From NCBI GenBank assembly GCA_016699405.1, contig CP064972.1, positions 1,457,501 through 1,521,500 of the forward strand: DNA of 64,000 nucleotides. Reading direction: 5' to 3'. Within the stretch, counting starts at the first letter, position 1, and the number at the start of each line of letters is the position of its first letter. This DNA is from Holophagales bacterium (GTDB taxonomy: Bacteria; Acidobacteriota; Thermoanaerobaculia; Multivoradales; JAGPDF01). A program made the translations under genes and the position numbers. Positions 23,555 through 32,081 of the stretch are shown here, piece after piece. Below the pieces are notes generated by a model that had not been told where the DNA came from, did not search any database, and saw only the letters and a list, made by a program, of their open reading frames with translations.

Positions 23555-25282
23555 ATGTCGCACCGTCTCTCCTACCGCTTGTCCCTGGCCGTCGTGGCGA
23601 ACATCCTGTCGTTCGGAGTCGTGACGCTTCCGGCTGCCGGGGATGAACCGCCGAAAGCTGCGACCGCGGTGCCAGCGCCGTCGGCGGCCACCCCGCAGCC
23701 CCACTTCGGAATGTCCCAGGCCGCACTGATGCCAGGTGGCGAGCAGCCGGCGCAGCCGATCGAGCCGCCCGACGGCAAGTGGCTGAAAGACGAGAGCGGA
23801 CGGGAGTACTTCGTGCACAAGATTCCGAAGTCCGACCCGTTCGTCATCGGTGTCGAAGGCAAGCTGCTCAAGCTGCGATGGAACATGGAGGCGGACCTGG
23901 TGGGTCAGGACCGCGAGAACTACCTGATCAAGTGGTATCGGCCGACGACCGAGGCGACCGGCCCCGGCCGGCGGCGAATCGACCCGGCCGAGCAGGCCCG
24001 GCTGCTCGCCTCGCTCCGTCCGGAGGTTCCGGAAGTGGACCGGCTCGAGTTCCGCAACGTCGGGGCGGGACTTCCCGAAGAAGGGCAGTGGCGGGAGGGT
24101 TTCCGCCTCTTCGACTTCAACCAGGACGGAAAGCTGGACATCGTCCACGGCCCGGCGCGAAAGATCGCCGGACCGCCGGTGGTTTTCGCCGGAGACGGCA
24201 AGGGGAATTGGAAGCGCCTTCCCTCGGTCTTTCCTCGCTTGTCGTATGACTACGGAGACGTTGCCGTCGCGGACTTCAACGGGGATGGCCTTCCGGACAT
24301 CGCCCTGGCGATGCACATCAAAGGCCTGATGGTGCTCGCCAGTGACAAGAAGTCAGGTGCTTACGAGAGCTGGAGCGGTGGATTGCCGTACGAAGTCCCG
24401 GGTCGTGGCGGTGCGGCAGCGGGCTTCGCTTCGCGAGCCATCGCGGCGGTCGACTGGAACCGTGACGGGAGGCCGGACCTGGTGACCCTGGGCGAGGGGC
24501 CGAGAATGGCGGCCTCTTCCGACGGACCCCGCGTGGGCCAGTCGGAGTCCTATGGAGTGGTCGTCAGCCTCAATCAGGGCGACGGGACCTGGAAGCGCAT
24601 CGACCACGGCATGGTCGACGGGAACATCTTCGGCAACTCGCTGGCGGTCGGCGACGTGAACGGCGACGGGCTCGCCGATGTCGTGACCGCGTCGGGGATC
24701 CAGGGCCGAGAGGACCTGATCAATCTCGGTCAGCCCGATGGATCCTGGATCACCCAGACCCTCGATCCGCTGCCGGACGAGAGCTACGTTCGTGCCGTCG
24801 CCCTCGGCGATCTCGATGCCGACGGCCGGCTCGACATCGTCGCCGGTTACCTGACCTTCCTCGGAAAGAAGTGGACCTCCGGAATCGACGCCTATCTCAA
24901 CCGGGGCGATCATTGGGAGCGTCATCAACTCATCGGAGAGGCCTCTCGAGAAGGGTTCTCGGCACTGGCGGTGGGCGACCTGGACGGGGATGGTCGAGCC
25001 GATGTCGTCGCCCTGCGCGGCGAAGGCGCGACGCTGGTTCTGCTCGGGGACGGCAAGGGGGGGGCGGTACGGGAGGCGTCTCCTGAGATCACGGTCTGGA
25101 AAGGGTGCGGCGGATCGCACGTGGAGCTCGGCGATCTCGACGGCGATGGGCGACAGGAGCTCGTGACCGCTTTCGCGGGCGAAGTCTCCGGATTCGCCGA
25201 TCCGACCAAGTGCCTCAACGGTGGAGGGATCCAAGCCTGGAAGGCAACGGCCAAGGCGCCCGCCGTCGATGGGGGGCATTGA
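23555..25282 (+). CDS. Secreted FG-GAP/VCBS seven-bladed propeller protein
   Basis: This 575-residue protein has a signal peptide (LSLAVVANILSFGVVTLPAAG) and about 150 residues of Pro/Ala-rich and unassigned sequence. Seven calcium-binding FG-GAP units follow: FDFNQDGKLDIVHG, VADFNGDGLPDIAL, VDWNRDGRPDLVTL, VGDVNGDGLADVVT, LGDLDADGRLDIVAG, VGDLDGDGRADVVAL and LGDLDGDGRQELVTA. Seven DxDxDG blades match an integrin-alpha-type beta-propeller. The ATG at 23555 is chosen for GAGGGAG just upstream. It is probably periplasmic or cell-surface; the ligand is unknown. Confidence 0.88.
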   Translation: MSHRLSYRLSLAVVANILSFGVVTLPAAGDEPPKAATAVPAPSAATPQPHFGMSQAALMPGGEQPAQPIEPPDGKWLKDESGREYFVHKIPKSDPFVIGVEGKLLKLRWNMEADLVGQDRENYLIKWYRPTTEATGPGRRRIDPAEQARLLASLRPEVPEVDRLEFRNVGAGLPEEGQWREGFRLFDFNQDGKLDIVHGPARKIAGPPVVFAGDGKGNWKRLPSVFPRLSYDYGDVAVADFNGDGLPDIALAMHIKGLMVLASDKKSGAYESWSGGLPYEVPGRGGAAAGFASRAIAAVDWNRDGRPDLVTLGEGPRMAASSDGPRVGQSESYGVVVSLNQGDGTWKRIDHGMVDGNIFGNSLAVGDVNGDGLADVVTASGIQGREDLINLGQPDGSWITQTLDPLPDESYVRAVALGDLDADGRLDIVAGYLTFLGKKWTSGIDAYLNRGDHWERHQLIGEASREGFSALAVGDLDGDGRADVVALRGEGATLVLLGDGKGGAVREASPEITVWKGCGGSHVELGDLDGDGRQELVTAFAGEVSGFADPTKCLNGGGIQAWKATAKAPAVDGGH

Positions 25283-25308
25283 CGGAGCTTCTGAGTCTTG
25301 GGTACTAT
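25279..25308 (+). promoter_or_regulatory. Sigma70-type promoter for the first duplicated gene
   Basis: TTGACG (25279-25284), an 18-bp spacer and TACTAT (25303-25308) form a promoter overlapping the stop codon of the FG-GAP gene. The start is near 25315, giving a leader of about 190 nt. Near its beginning is a 9-bp hairpin (25335-25343 with 25348-25356, loop AAGA, one wobble pair). Confidence 0.5.
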
Positions 25309-25437
25309 CGGCAAGAATTCGCCTGCGACCCTGCCTTTTCTCGAAGACGAGAGAAGCTGGACGCGGCAGACTTTGTGATCAGAATCCTTGAAGGGGGGGT
25401 GATTCTCCATCCCGGAGTGGCACGAGCAAGAACGAAT

Positions 25438-26855
25438 CGAAGTGGCTGGTCCCGGGGCGTTCCCGCGGCCGGCATGTTCAATCGAATCGAGGAGAATCTC
25501 TCAAATGAAGAAGCTCGTTCTCTGCCTCGCCCTGGTGAGCCTCGTGGCTCTGGGTGGACAGGCTTCCGCCGTGATCGGCACCGTCGACGACGTGCCGGCC
25601 GCGACCCTGCTGCTGCCGTACTTCGAGGTCGACCTGGCCAACACGAACGGCCTGACGACCCTGTTCTCGGTCAACAACGCTTCGGCGACGGCGGTTCTCG
25701 CCCACGTCGTGGTGTGGTCCGACCTGTCGGTGCCGGTGCTCGACTTCAACATCTACCTGACCGGCTACGACGTCCAGACCGTCAACATGCGCGACATCAT
25801 CAACGGCACGCTGCCGCGCACCGCTTCGGCGGGCCAGGACCCGGGCGACACGATCAGCCCGAAGGGCGTGTTCTCGCAGGACATCAACTTCGCGAGCTGC
25901 ACCGGCCAGCTGCCGCTCGGCCCGCTGTCGGCGACCTACATCGACCACCTGAAGAAGTCGCTCACCGGCCAGGCTTCGTCGCTGCTCGGTGGCCGCTGCG
26001 CCGGCCAGGTGTTCGGTGACAACGTCGCTCGTGGTTACGTGACGATCGACACGGTCAACAACTGCACGCTGCGCTTCCCTGGCGATGCCGGCTACTTCGT
26101 GGCCGGTGGCACGGGCGACGCGACGAACCAGAACGTGCTGTGGGGCGACTACTTCTTCGTCACCCCGGAAGAGAACTACGCGTCGGGCGAGACGATGGTC
26201 CACATCGAGGCCTCGGCGACGAATCCGGAGACGTCGGTCCCGGGTCAGTACACCTTCTATGGTCGTTACGTGACGTGGACGGCGGCGGACAACCGCGAGC
26301 CGCTCGCCACCAACTTCGCGACCCGCTACATCCTCGGCGGCGCCTTCTCGGGCGGCACCGACCTGATCGCCTGGCGCGACTCGAAGGTCAACCAGGGTGC
26401 GTTCACCTGCCCGGCGTCGATGGGCGTGCGTCCGTCGTGGTACCCGCTCGGTCAGGAACAGATCGTGATCTTCGACGAGCAGGAGCATCCGGAAGTTCCG
26501 CAGACGACGCCGGTTTCGCCGCCGCTGCCGAACGAGGGCATCATCCCGTTCCCGGCCGAGGCTCAGCGCACGGCTGTTGACAGCGAAGACTTCCCGGTTT
26601 CGTTCAGCTTCGGCTGGCTCTTCCTCAACCTGAACGCCACCGTGGCCGCCGCCGGGAACAACCCGCCGGAGGATCCGCTCGCGGCGCAGGCTTGGGTCGA
26701 GACGATCATGTCGGCCGAGGGCCGGTACAGCGTGGGCTTCGACGCCATCAAGCTCGACAGCGCCACGGCTGCCAGCCACACCCACATCGGCAACTAAGCT
26801 CGACCGCCTCACTGCCTCATCGACGGGCCCCGGTTCGCCGGGGCCCGTTTCTTTT
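25438..26855 (+). repeat. Tandem duplication unit, copy 1
   Basis: This is the 1418-bp left copy of a direct repeat whose second copy starts 1553 bp downstream. It covers 67 bp of leader, the whole coding sequence and the terminator through the first four T residues. Outside these limits the sequences differ completely. Confidence 0.92.
25505..26797 (+). CDS. Secreted protein of unknown family, tandem copy 1
   Basis: I do not recognise the family of this 430-residue protein. It has a clear signal peptide (MKKLVLCLALVSLVALGG ending QASA), then a beta-rich, Asn/Thr/Gly-rich mature part. Four mature cysteines (ASCTGQ, GGRCAGQ, NNCTLR, FTCPAS) could form two disulfides. C- and G-ending codons are used very consistently. 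The leader has GAGGAG upstream of the ATG, and a strong terminator follows. These features suggest high expression, perhaps as a surface-layer or matrix protein. It differs from copy 2 at nine residues. Confidence 0.85.
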   Translation: MKKLVLCLALVSLVALGGQASAVIGTVDDVPAATLLLPYFEVDLANTNGLTTLFSVNNASATAVLAHVVVWSDLSVPVLDFNIYLTGYDVQTVNMRDIINGTLPRTASAGQDPGDTISPKGVFSQDINFASCTGQLPLGPLSATYIDHLKKSLTGQASSLLGGRCAGQVFGDNVARGYVTIDTVNNCTLRFPGDAGYFVAGGTGDATNQNVLWGDYFFVTPEENYASGETMVHIEASATNPETSVPGQYTFYGRYVTWTAADNREPLATNFATRYILGGAFSGGTDLIAWRDSKVNQGAFTCPASMGVRPSWYPLGQEQIVIFDEQEHPEVPQTTPVSPPLPNEGIIPFPAEAQRTAVDSEDFPVSFSFGWLFLNLNATVAAAGNNPPEDPLAAQAWVETIMSAEGRYSVGFDAIKLDSATAASHTHIGN

Positions 26856-26856
26856 T
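26823..26856 (+). terminator. Intrinsic terminator with UUCG loop, copy 1
   Basis: A perfect 11-bp stem (26823-26833 and 26838-26848) closes a TTCG loop and is followed by TTTCTTTTTT. It lies 25 bp after the first duplicated gene. Confidence 0.9.
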
Positions 26857-26892
26857 TGGCAAGGTTCCGGGCTGCGCCTGTCAGACCTGCCC

Positions 26893-26921
26893 TTGGTGGC
26901 CGGCTCTCGATCGGCTATGCT
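26893..26921 (+). promoter_or_regulatory. Sigma70-type promoter for the second duplicated gene
   Basis: TTGGTG (26893-26898), a 17-bp spacer and TATGCT (26916-26921) predict a start near 26928, about 130 nt before the ATG at 27058. This sequence is outside the duplicated unit, so the second copy has an independent promoter. Confidence 0.5.
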
Positions 26922-27057
26922 GGACCGAGTTCAAGTCTTGAGCGGGAGGTGATGTCCTATTCTCTGGGACCGCGCGCTTGACGAAGGAACCGAAGTGGCT
27001 GGTCCCGGGGCGTTCCCGCGGCCGGCATGTTCAATCGAATCGAGGAGAATCTCTCAA

Positions 27058-28350
27058 ATGAAGAAGCTCGTTCTCTGCCTCGCCCTGGTGAGCCTCGTGG
27101 CTCTGGGTGGACAGGCTTCCGCCGTGATCGGCACCGTCGACGACGTGCCGGCCGCGACCCTGCTGCTGCCGTACTTCGAGGTCGACCTGGCCAACACGAA
27201 CGGCCTGACGACCCTGTTCTCGGTCAACAACGCTTCGGCGACGGCGGTTCTCGCCCACGTCGTGGTGTGGTCCGACCTGTCGGTGCCGGTGCTCGACTTC
27301 AACATCTACCTGACCGGCTACGACGTCCAGACCGTCAACATGCGCGACATCATCAACGGCACGCTGCCGCGCACCGCTTCGGCGGGTCAGGACCCGGGCG
27401 ACACGATCAGCCCGAAGGGCACCTTCTCGCAGGACATCAACTTCGCGAGCTGCACCGGCCAGCTGCCGCTCGGCCCGCTGTCGGCGACCTACATCGACCA
27501 CCTGAAGAAGTCGCTCACCGGCCAGGCTTCGTCGCTGCTCGGTGGCCGCTGCGCCGGCCAGGTGTTCGGTGACAACGTCGCTCGTGGTTACGTGACGATC
27601 GACACGGTCAACAACTGCACGCTGCGTTTCCCTGGCGATGCCGGCTACTTCGTGGCCGGTGGCACGGGCGACGCGACGAACCAGAACGTGCTGTGGGGCG
27701 ACTACTTCTTCGTCACCCCGGAAGAGAACTACGCGTCGGGCGAGACGATGGTCCACATCGAGGCCTCGGCGACGAATCCGGAGACGTCGGTCCCGGGTCA
27801 GTACACCTTCTATGGTCGTTACGTGACGTGGACGGCGGCGGACAACCGCGAGCCGCTCGCCACCAACTTCGCGACCCGCTACATCCTCGGCGGCGCCTTC
27901 TCGGGCGGCACCGACCTGATCGCCTGGCGCGACTCGAAGGTCAACCAGGGTGCGTTCACCTGCCCGGCGACGCTCAACCTGCGTCCGTCGTGGTACCCGC
28001 TCGGTCAGGAACAGATCGTGATCTTCGACGAGCAGGAGCACCCGGAGGTTCCGCAGACGACGCCGGTTTCGCCGCCGCTGCCGAACGAGGGAATCATCCC
28101 GTTCCCGGCCGAGGCCCAGCGCACGGCTGTTGACGGCGAGGACTTCCCGGTCTCGTTCAGCTTCGGCTGGCTCTTCCTCGACCTGAACGCCACCGTGGCC
28201 GCCGCCGGGAACAACCCGCCGGAGGATCCGCTCGCGGCACAGGCTTGGGTCGAGACGATCATGTCGGCCGAGGGCCGGTACAGCGTGGGCTTCGACGCCA
28301 TCAAGCTCGACAGCGCCACGGCTGCCAGCCACGCCCGCATCGGCAACTAA
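27058..28350 (+). CDS. Secreted protein of unknown family, tandem copy 2
   Basis: This 430-residue protein is nearly identical to the preceding copy: same signal peptide, same four mature cysteines and same length. Differences are one near residue 119 (Val to Thr), four clustered near residues 302-306 (SMGV region changed to TLNL), then Ser/Gly, Asn/Asp and a final THIGN to ARIGN change. The first 300 residues are therefore almost invariant and change is concentrated in the last third. It has its own promoter and terminator, so both copies can be transcribed separately. Confidence 0.85.
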   Translation: MKKLVLCLALVSLVALGGQASAVIGTVDDVPAATLLLPYFEVDLANTNGLTTLFSVNNASATAVLAHVVVWSDLSVPVLDFNIYLTGYDVQTVNMRDIINGTLPRTASAGQDPGDTISPKGTFSQDINFASCTGQLPLGPLSATYIDHLKKSLTGQASSLLGGRCAGQVFGDNVARGYVTIDTVNNCTLRFPGDAGYFVAGGTGDATNQNVLWGDYFFVTPEENYASGETMVHIEASATNPETSVPGQYTFYGRYVTWTAADNREPLATNFATRYILGGAFSGGTDLIAWRDSKVNQGAFTCPATLNLRPSWYPLGQEQIVIFDEQEHPEVPQTTPVSPPLPNEGIIPFPAEAQRTAVDGEDFPVSFSFGWLFLDLNATVAAAGNNPPEDPLAAQAWVETIMSAEGRYSVGFDAIKLDSATAASHARIGN

Positions 28351-28375
28351 GCTCGACCGCCTCACTGCCTCATCG

Positions 28376-28408
28376 ACGGGCCCCGGTTCGCCGGGGCCCG
28401 TTTCTTTT
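28376..28408 (+). terminator. Intrinsic terminator with UUCG loop, copy 2
   Basis: This is the same 11-bp stem and TTCG loop as after copy 1 (28376-28386 with 28391-28401), followed by TTCTTTT. The T tract is shorter than in copy 1 because the duplication ends inside it. Confidence 0.88.
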
Positions 28409-28616
28409 CCGGTCGGCGATCAGGTCGGGGCCTGGCTCGTCCGGACGCGGTCGGTGCCGGGCCTGGCCCGAGGCTTGCATTGCTTGATTTGGCTCGGCCA
28501 GTTGGTGCACCTGCCCCTCGGGACGAGGAGCGCATCGGCCGTTTGGGTTACACTCAGAACGACGGGTCCGGCACCCTAGTAGGGAGAGTTGCACCCGGAA
28601 CACGAGAGGATCGCCT

Positions 28617-31600
28617 ATGTCCCGATCGAACTCCATGACGTCTGTCCGAACTCTCGTTCAGGCAGCGGCGGTGCTTGCTGTCCTCGGAGCGCCGGCGAAT
28701 GCCCAGTTCACGTGCGACCGGCAGGGATGTGGCGCCATCTTCGCTGTCCCGCCGATTACCTGCAACGCCACGCCAGCCACGCCAGCGCCCTCGAGCCTCT
28801 GGGGAACCCTGACGCCGGTGACCGACCTGAACGGTTCGCCGCTGACGATTACCCACTGCATCGGGAGCACCGGGCAGCCGTCGCCGGCAGACTGTCGTGA
28901 CTCCTCGGGCTTCAACGAGTTCCAGCAGACCTATGCCAGCTACCCGATGTTCACCGGGGTGGACATCGAGAACGGCTATGGCATCGTCTCGTACAGCCAC
29001 GGCCTGCAGGTCTGGGACCTCCGCAGTACGCCGGACAGCCCCGCACTCCTGGGCAAGGCACATCAGAGTGCCTTCCCATGGTGGACGGTGGGCGAGGAGA
29101 AGTGGCCGATCCGCGCCGTCGACGCCCCGTCGGGGGTCGACACGGTGGCGGTTGTCGGCGGCGCCGCTGGATTCGGAGCCGCGATCCTCGACCTGTCGAG
29201 CAAGAGCTCACCGACGGTGAAATACCAGTTCAAAGAGAAGACGGTCGAGGAGGTCTATGCCGCGACGATCGGCGGGAGACACTACGCCTTCGCGGCAGCC
29301 TACGCGGCATCCAGCGGTCTGCCTGGGCTATACGCCCTCGACATGACCTCGGCGCTCTCCCTGGGGACCTACTGCAACGAAGACGAGACGACTCTCCACT
29401 GCGGTGGCGGGGTCTACAAGGGACGGATCGGCTCCTTCGGTGCCGTCTACGTTGCGGGTGTCGACAACTACATCGTCGTCAGCCACGCACCGTCCACTGG
29501 ATTCGAGATCTACGACGTCTCGAACATCGCCTCCTGCAGCGGCGGTACTTGCACGGCCGTGCAGCAGAAGCTCTCGGGACTGTCCACGCAGGGAGTCTAC
29601 GGTGTCGCCCTTTGGAAGCAGGGCTCGGTCTACTACCTCGGGGCGCGCCTCTTCAACGAGCTCCGCATCTACGACGTTAGTTGCATCACGAGCTCGTGCG
29701 GCAGCCTACCGGCGCCGCTGGTCACCAAGTCCCTGATCAGTGCCAACACGTCGTTCTACTTCCTGACGTTCTCGCGCTCCGGCACCACGCCATTTCTCTT
29801 CCTCGGCAGCGACAACCGCTGCGGTGTCCCCGAAGTCAACCGCGAGTGGCTGTTCAACGTCAGTACGCCGTCGAATCCGGTCGATGTCACCCCGACGCCG
29901 ACGCTCCAGGCGTCCGGAATCTACAACGGCGTGACCCAGACCTACAGCGTCGGCTACTGGGGCTGGTACCTCCGTGCCAACCCGACAGGCTTCAACTACG
30001 TCGGGCCACGGCGTGGCAAGTTCTACAACAACATCTTCTACCGTGCCGCCTTCGCGCTGTTCGACTTCCATTCGTGGGGGAGCGCTGGGCCGGTGGCGCC
30101 GACGATCGCCAGCGTCACCGCCTCGCCGAACCCTGCCCTGCAGTGCGGTCTCGTCACACTGACCGCCAACGGCGTCACCGGCTCGCCGACGCCCTCGCTC
30201 ACCTGGGAAGTTCGGAGTCCTTCGAATCAGCTCGTCTCCTCGGGAAGCGGAGTCAATCCCTTCTCCTGGCAGACCGGTCCGACAACGTCTCCCGGTGTCT
30301 ACACAGGAACCGCGACGGCACAGAACAGTGCTGGAAGTGACGCCAAGGCCGCCTCGATCACCATCAACAGCCCACCGACACTGGCCTTCCTCGCGGCACC
30401 GACGGCCGACACGCCGGTCGGCGTCGTCGTGCAGTTCCACGTCCAAAGCCAGGGAGCGACCGAGTGGGCCTGGGACTTCGGCGACAACACGCCGCTCAAC
30501 TGGACGAGCGATCCCACATCCGGTCCGAATCCGGCGCACACCTATCCAGGGATCGGGACCTACAACGTCACGGCCTACATTCGTAACTGCGGCGCCGGAC
30601 CGATCACGAGCAGCACGATCCAGGTCCAGGTCACCTCGAGCTGCAGCGGCTTTGGCATCACGAAGTTCCTCGCCACGGTCGGCAGCAACATGACCTGCAC
30701 CGCAGGCTTCGGCTGCGTGGTCGATGCCGGACCGATCACCTTCGACGAACAGGTTGCCTGCGGGCCGACGTACTACGACTACGACTGGAACGGCGACGGG
30801 ATCTACGAGGACTGGGGAAACACGGGCTCAATCCTCACCCGCTCCTTCTTCGTGCCGGGCAACTACCAAGCGACCATGCGCATTCGCAAGGACGCCCAGT
30901 CGGCGACGGCGATTCACGGTTTCCCCACCGGCACCCTCATCATGCGCGTCTTCGAGGGGGCCAACCCGTCGACGACACTTCCTCCCACGGCACCGACCGG
31001 CCTCAGCGCCACGGTGCTCTCGGAGTCGTCGATCCGCCTCAACTGGACGGACACCTCGACCTTCGAGAACCTGTTCCACGTGATGATGTCCGTCAATGGC
31101 GGCGCCTACTCCGAGATCCAGGTCCTGCGACCGAACGTCACCGTGCTGACCTTGGCCGGGCTCACCCCATCGACGCCGTACAGCTTCAAGATCCGGGCAA
31201 GCAACGACGCCGGCTACTCGAGCTATTCGGCGGTCGCCTCGGGTACGACGCAGGCGTCGGTCCCCGCGGCACCGACGAGCGTGGCCGCCGCGACGCTGAG
31301 CTCGAGCTCGGTGCGACTGACCTGGGTCGACAACTCCAACAACGAGACCAGCTTCCGTGTCGAGGCGAGGACCGGCGCTGCGGCCTTCGCCGAAGTCGCG
31401 AGCTTCGGGGCCAACACGACGACGGGCGACGTCACGGGCCTCAGCCCGAATACGACCTATGACTTCCGGATGCGTTCGGCCAACGGCCAGGGATTCTCCG
31501 GCTATACCTCAACAGTCTCTGCGACCACGCTGCCGCTTCCGCCAGCAGCGCCGATCGACCTCGCGGCAACCCCGATCTCGCACGGGTGGATTCGGCTCGA

Positions 31601-31907
31601 CTGGGCCGACGTCGCTACGAACGAAACGGACTACCGAGTCGAGATGAAGGTGGGCACCGGCCCGTACTCCGAAGTGCTGACCCTCGAGCCGGATGCGACG
31701 CGCGCCGAGATCACGGGCCTCGCCCCGCTGACGGGGTACACCTTCCGAGTCCGGGCCAGCAACGCCGGCGGATTCTCGGCCTATAGCGGCGAAGCGCCGG
31801 CGTCCACGCCGGCGAACACCGAGCTCTTCCTCTCGGGCCTCGAGGCGACGGGCTCGTTCGGATTGCCCGGAGGGTGGAGCGAGGTCTATCCCGGGCCGCC
31901 CTCCTGA
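28617..31907 (+). CDS. Large secreted protein with propeller-like, PKD and FN3 domains
   Basis: This 1096-residue exported protein has a signal peptide ending near ANAQ at residue 30. A Cys-containing, propeller-like region (about 60-480) includes VDIENGYGIVSYSHGLQVWD and FEIYDVSNIASC. An Ig-like domain lies near 500-580. A PKD domain is near 585-675 (WAWDFGDNTPLNW), and a second PKD-like segment (YDYDWNGDGIYEDW) follows. Three fibronectin type III domains cover about 785-1065, each with a LTGLxPxTxYxFRxRAxN-like end. The C-terminus (ELFLSGLEATGSF, GGWSEVY) resembles the GFESG-type tail of some exported proteins. The ATG at 28617 is followed by an alternative at 28635. It is probably a surface adhesin or binding protein. 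Confidence 0.85.
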   Translation: MSRSNSMTSVRTLVQAAAVLAVLGAPANAQFTCDRQGCGAIFAVPPITCNATPATPAPSSLWGTLTPVTDLNGSPLTITHCIGSTGQPSPADCRDSSGFNEFQQTYASYPMFTGVDIENGYGIVSYSHGLQVWDLRSTPDSPALLGKAHQSAFPWWTVGEEKWPIRAVDAPSGVDTVAVVGGAAGFGAAILDLSSKSSPTVKYQFKEKTVEEVYAATIGGRHYAFAAAYAASSGLPGLYALDMTSALSLGTYCNEDETTLHCGGGVYKGRIGSFGAVYVAGVDNYIVVSHAPSTGFEIYDVSNIASCSGGTCTAVQQKLSGLSTQGVYGVALWKQGSVYYLGARLFNELRIYDVSCITSSCGSLPAPLVTKSLISANTSFYFLTFSRSGTTPFLFLGSDNRCGVPEVNREWLFNVSTPSNPVDVTPTPTLQASGIYNGVTQTYSVGYWGWYLRANPTGFNYVGPRRGKFYNNIFYRAAFALFDFHSWGSAGPVAPTIASVTASPNPALQCGLVTLTANGVTGSPTPSLTWEVRSPSNQLVSSGSGVNPFSWQTGPTTSPGVYTGTATAQNSAGSDAKAASITINSPPTLAFLAAPTADTPVGVVVQFHVQSQGATEWAWDFGDNTPLNWTSDPTSGPNPAHTYPGIGTYNVTAYIRNCGAGPITSSTIQVQVTSSCSGFGITKFLATVGSNMTCTAGFGCVVDAGPITFDEQVACGPTYYDYDWNGDGIYEDWGNTGSILTRSFFVPGNYQATMRIRKDAQSATAIHGFPTGTLIMRVFEGANPSTTLPPTAPTGLSATVLSESSIRLNWTDTSTFENLFHVMMSVNGGAYSEIQVLRPNVTVLTLAGLTPSTPYSFKIRASNDAGYSSYSAVASGTTQASVPAAPTSVAAATLSSSSVRLTWVDNSNNETSFRVEARTGAAAFAEVASFGANTTTGDVTGLSPNTTYDFRMRSANGQGFSGYTSTVSATTLPLPPAAPIDLAATPISHGWIRLDWADVATNETDYRVEMKVGTGPYSEVLTLEPDATRAEITGLAPLTGYTFRVRASNAGGFSAYSGEAPASTPANTELFLSGLEATGSFGLPGGWSEVYPGPPS

Positions 31908-31920
31908 GTCGCTTGGTCAG

Positions 31921-31955
31921 ACGGACTCTCGTCTCGGATCGAGACGAGGGTCCGT
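31921..31955 (+). terminator. Long hairpin after the FN3 protein gene
   Basis: A 15-bp stem (31921-31935 with 31941-31955, one T-G wobble) with a GGATC loop starts 14 bp after the stop codon at 31907. There is no T tract. Its position fits a high-GC hairpin terminator. Confidence 0.6.
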
Positions 31956-32069
31956 CCTGAATCGACACGCGAGACCGTCCACTCGCCAGGAATGTCGTTT
32001 GCGCCTCGGCCCGGTTCCCCCTCGTCCCACCGGAGCCAAGGTCTCGCGACGTCCCGGCGACCTGAGCCG

Positions 32070-32081
32070 TATCTTCCACTG
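32070..32081 (+). promoter_or_regulatory. TATCTT box directly before wzt (possible leaderless promoter)
   Basis: TATCTT (32070-32075) ends 6 nt before the wzt ATG at 32082, with no Shine-Dalgarno visible between. It matches the TAnnnT spacing seen at several other starts in the window. Confidence 0.35.

Larger units (their letters stand above)
26991..28408 (+). repeat. Tandem duplication unit, copy 2
   Basis: This is the right copy of the 1418-bp direct repeat. It matches copy 1 from the leader through the terminator with a small number of substitutions and no indels, since the offset is a constant 1553 bp from start to end. Confidence 0.92.

Noticed and set aside
25478..28365. Two long minus-strand frames opposite the duplicated secreted genes.
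   Set aside because: They are shadows of genes with clear signal peptides and terminators; their duplication only follows from the DNA repeat.
25438..28408. Insertion sequence or transposon explanation for the direct repeat.
   Set aside because: There is no transposase, terminal inverted repeat or target-site duplication. The unit is a gene with its own signals, so unequal recombination is simpler.
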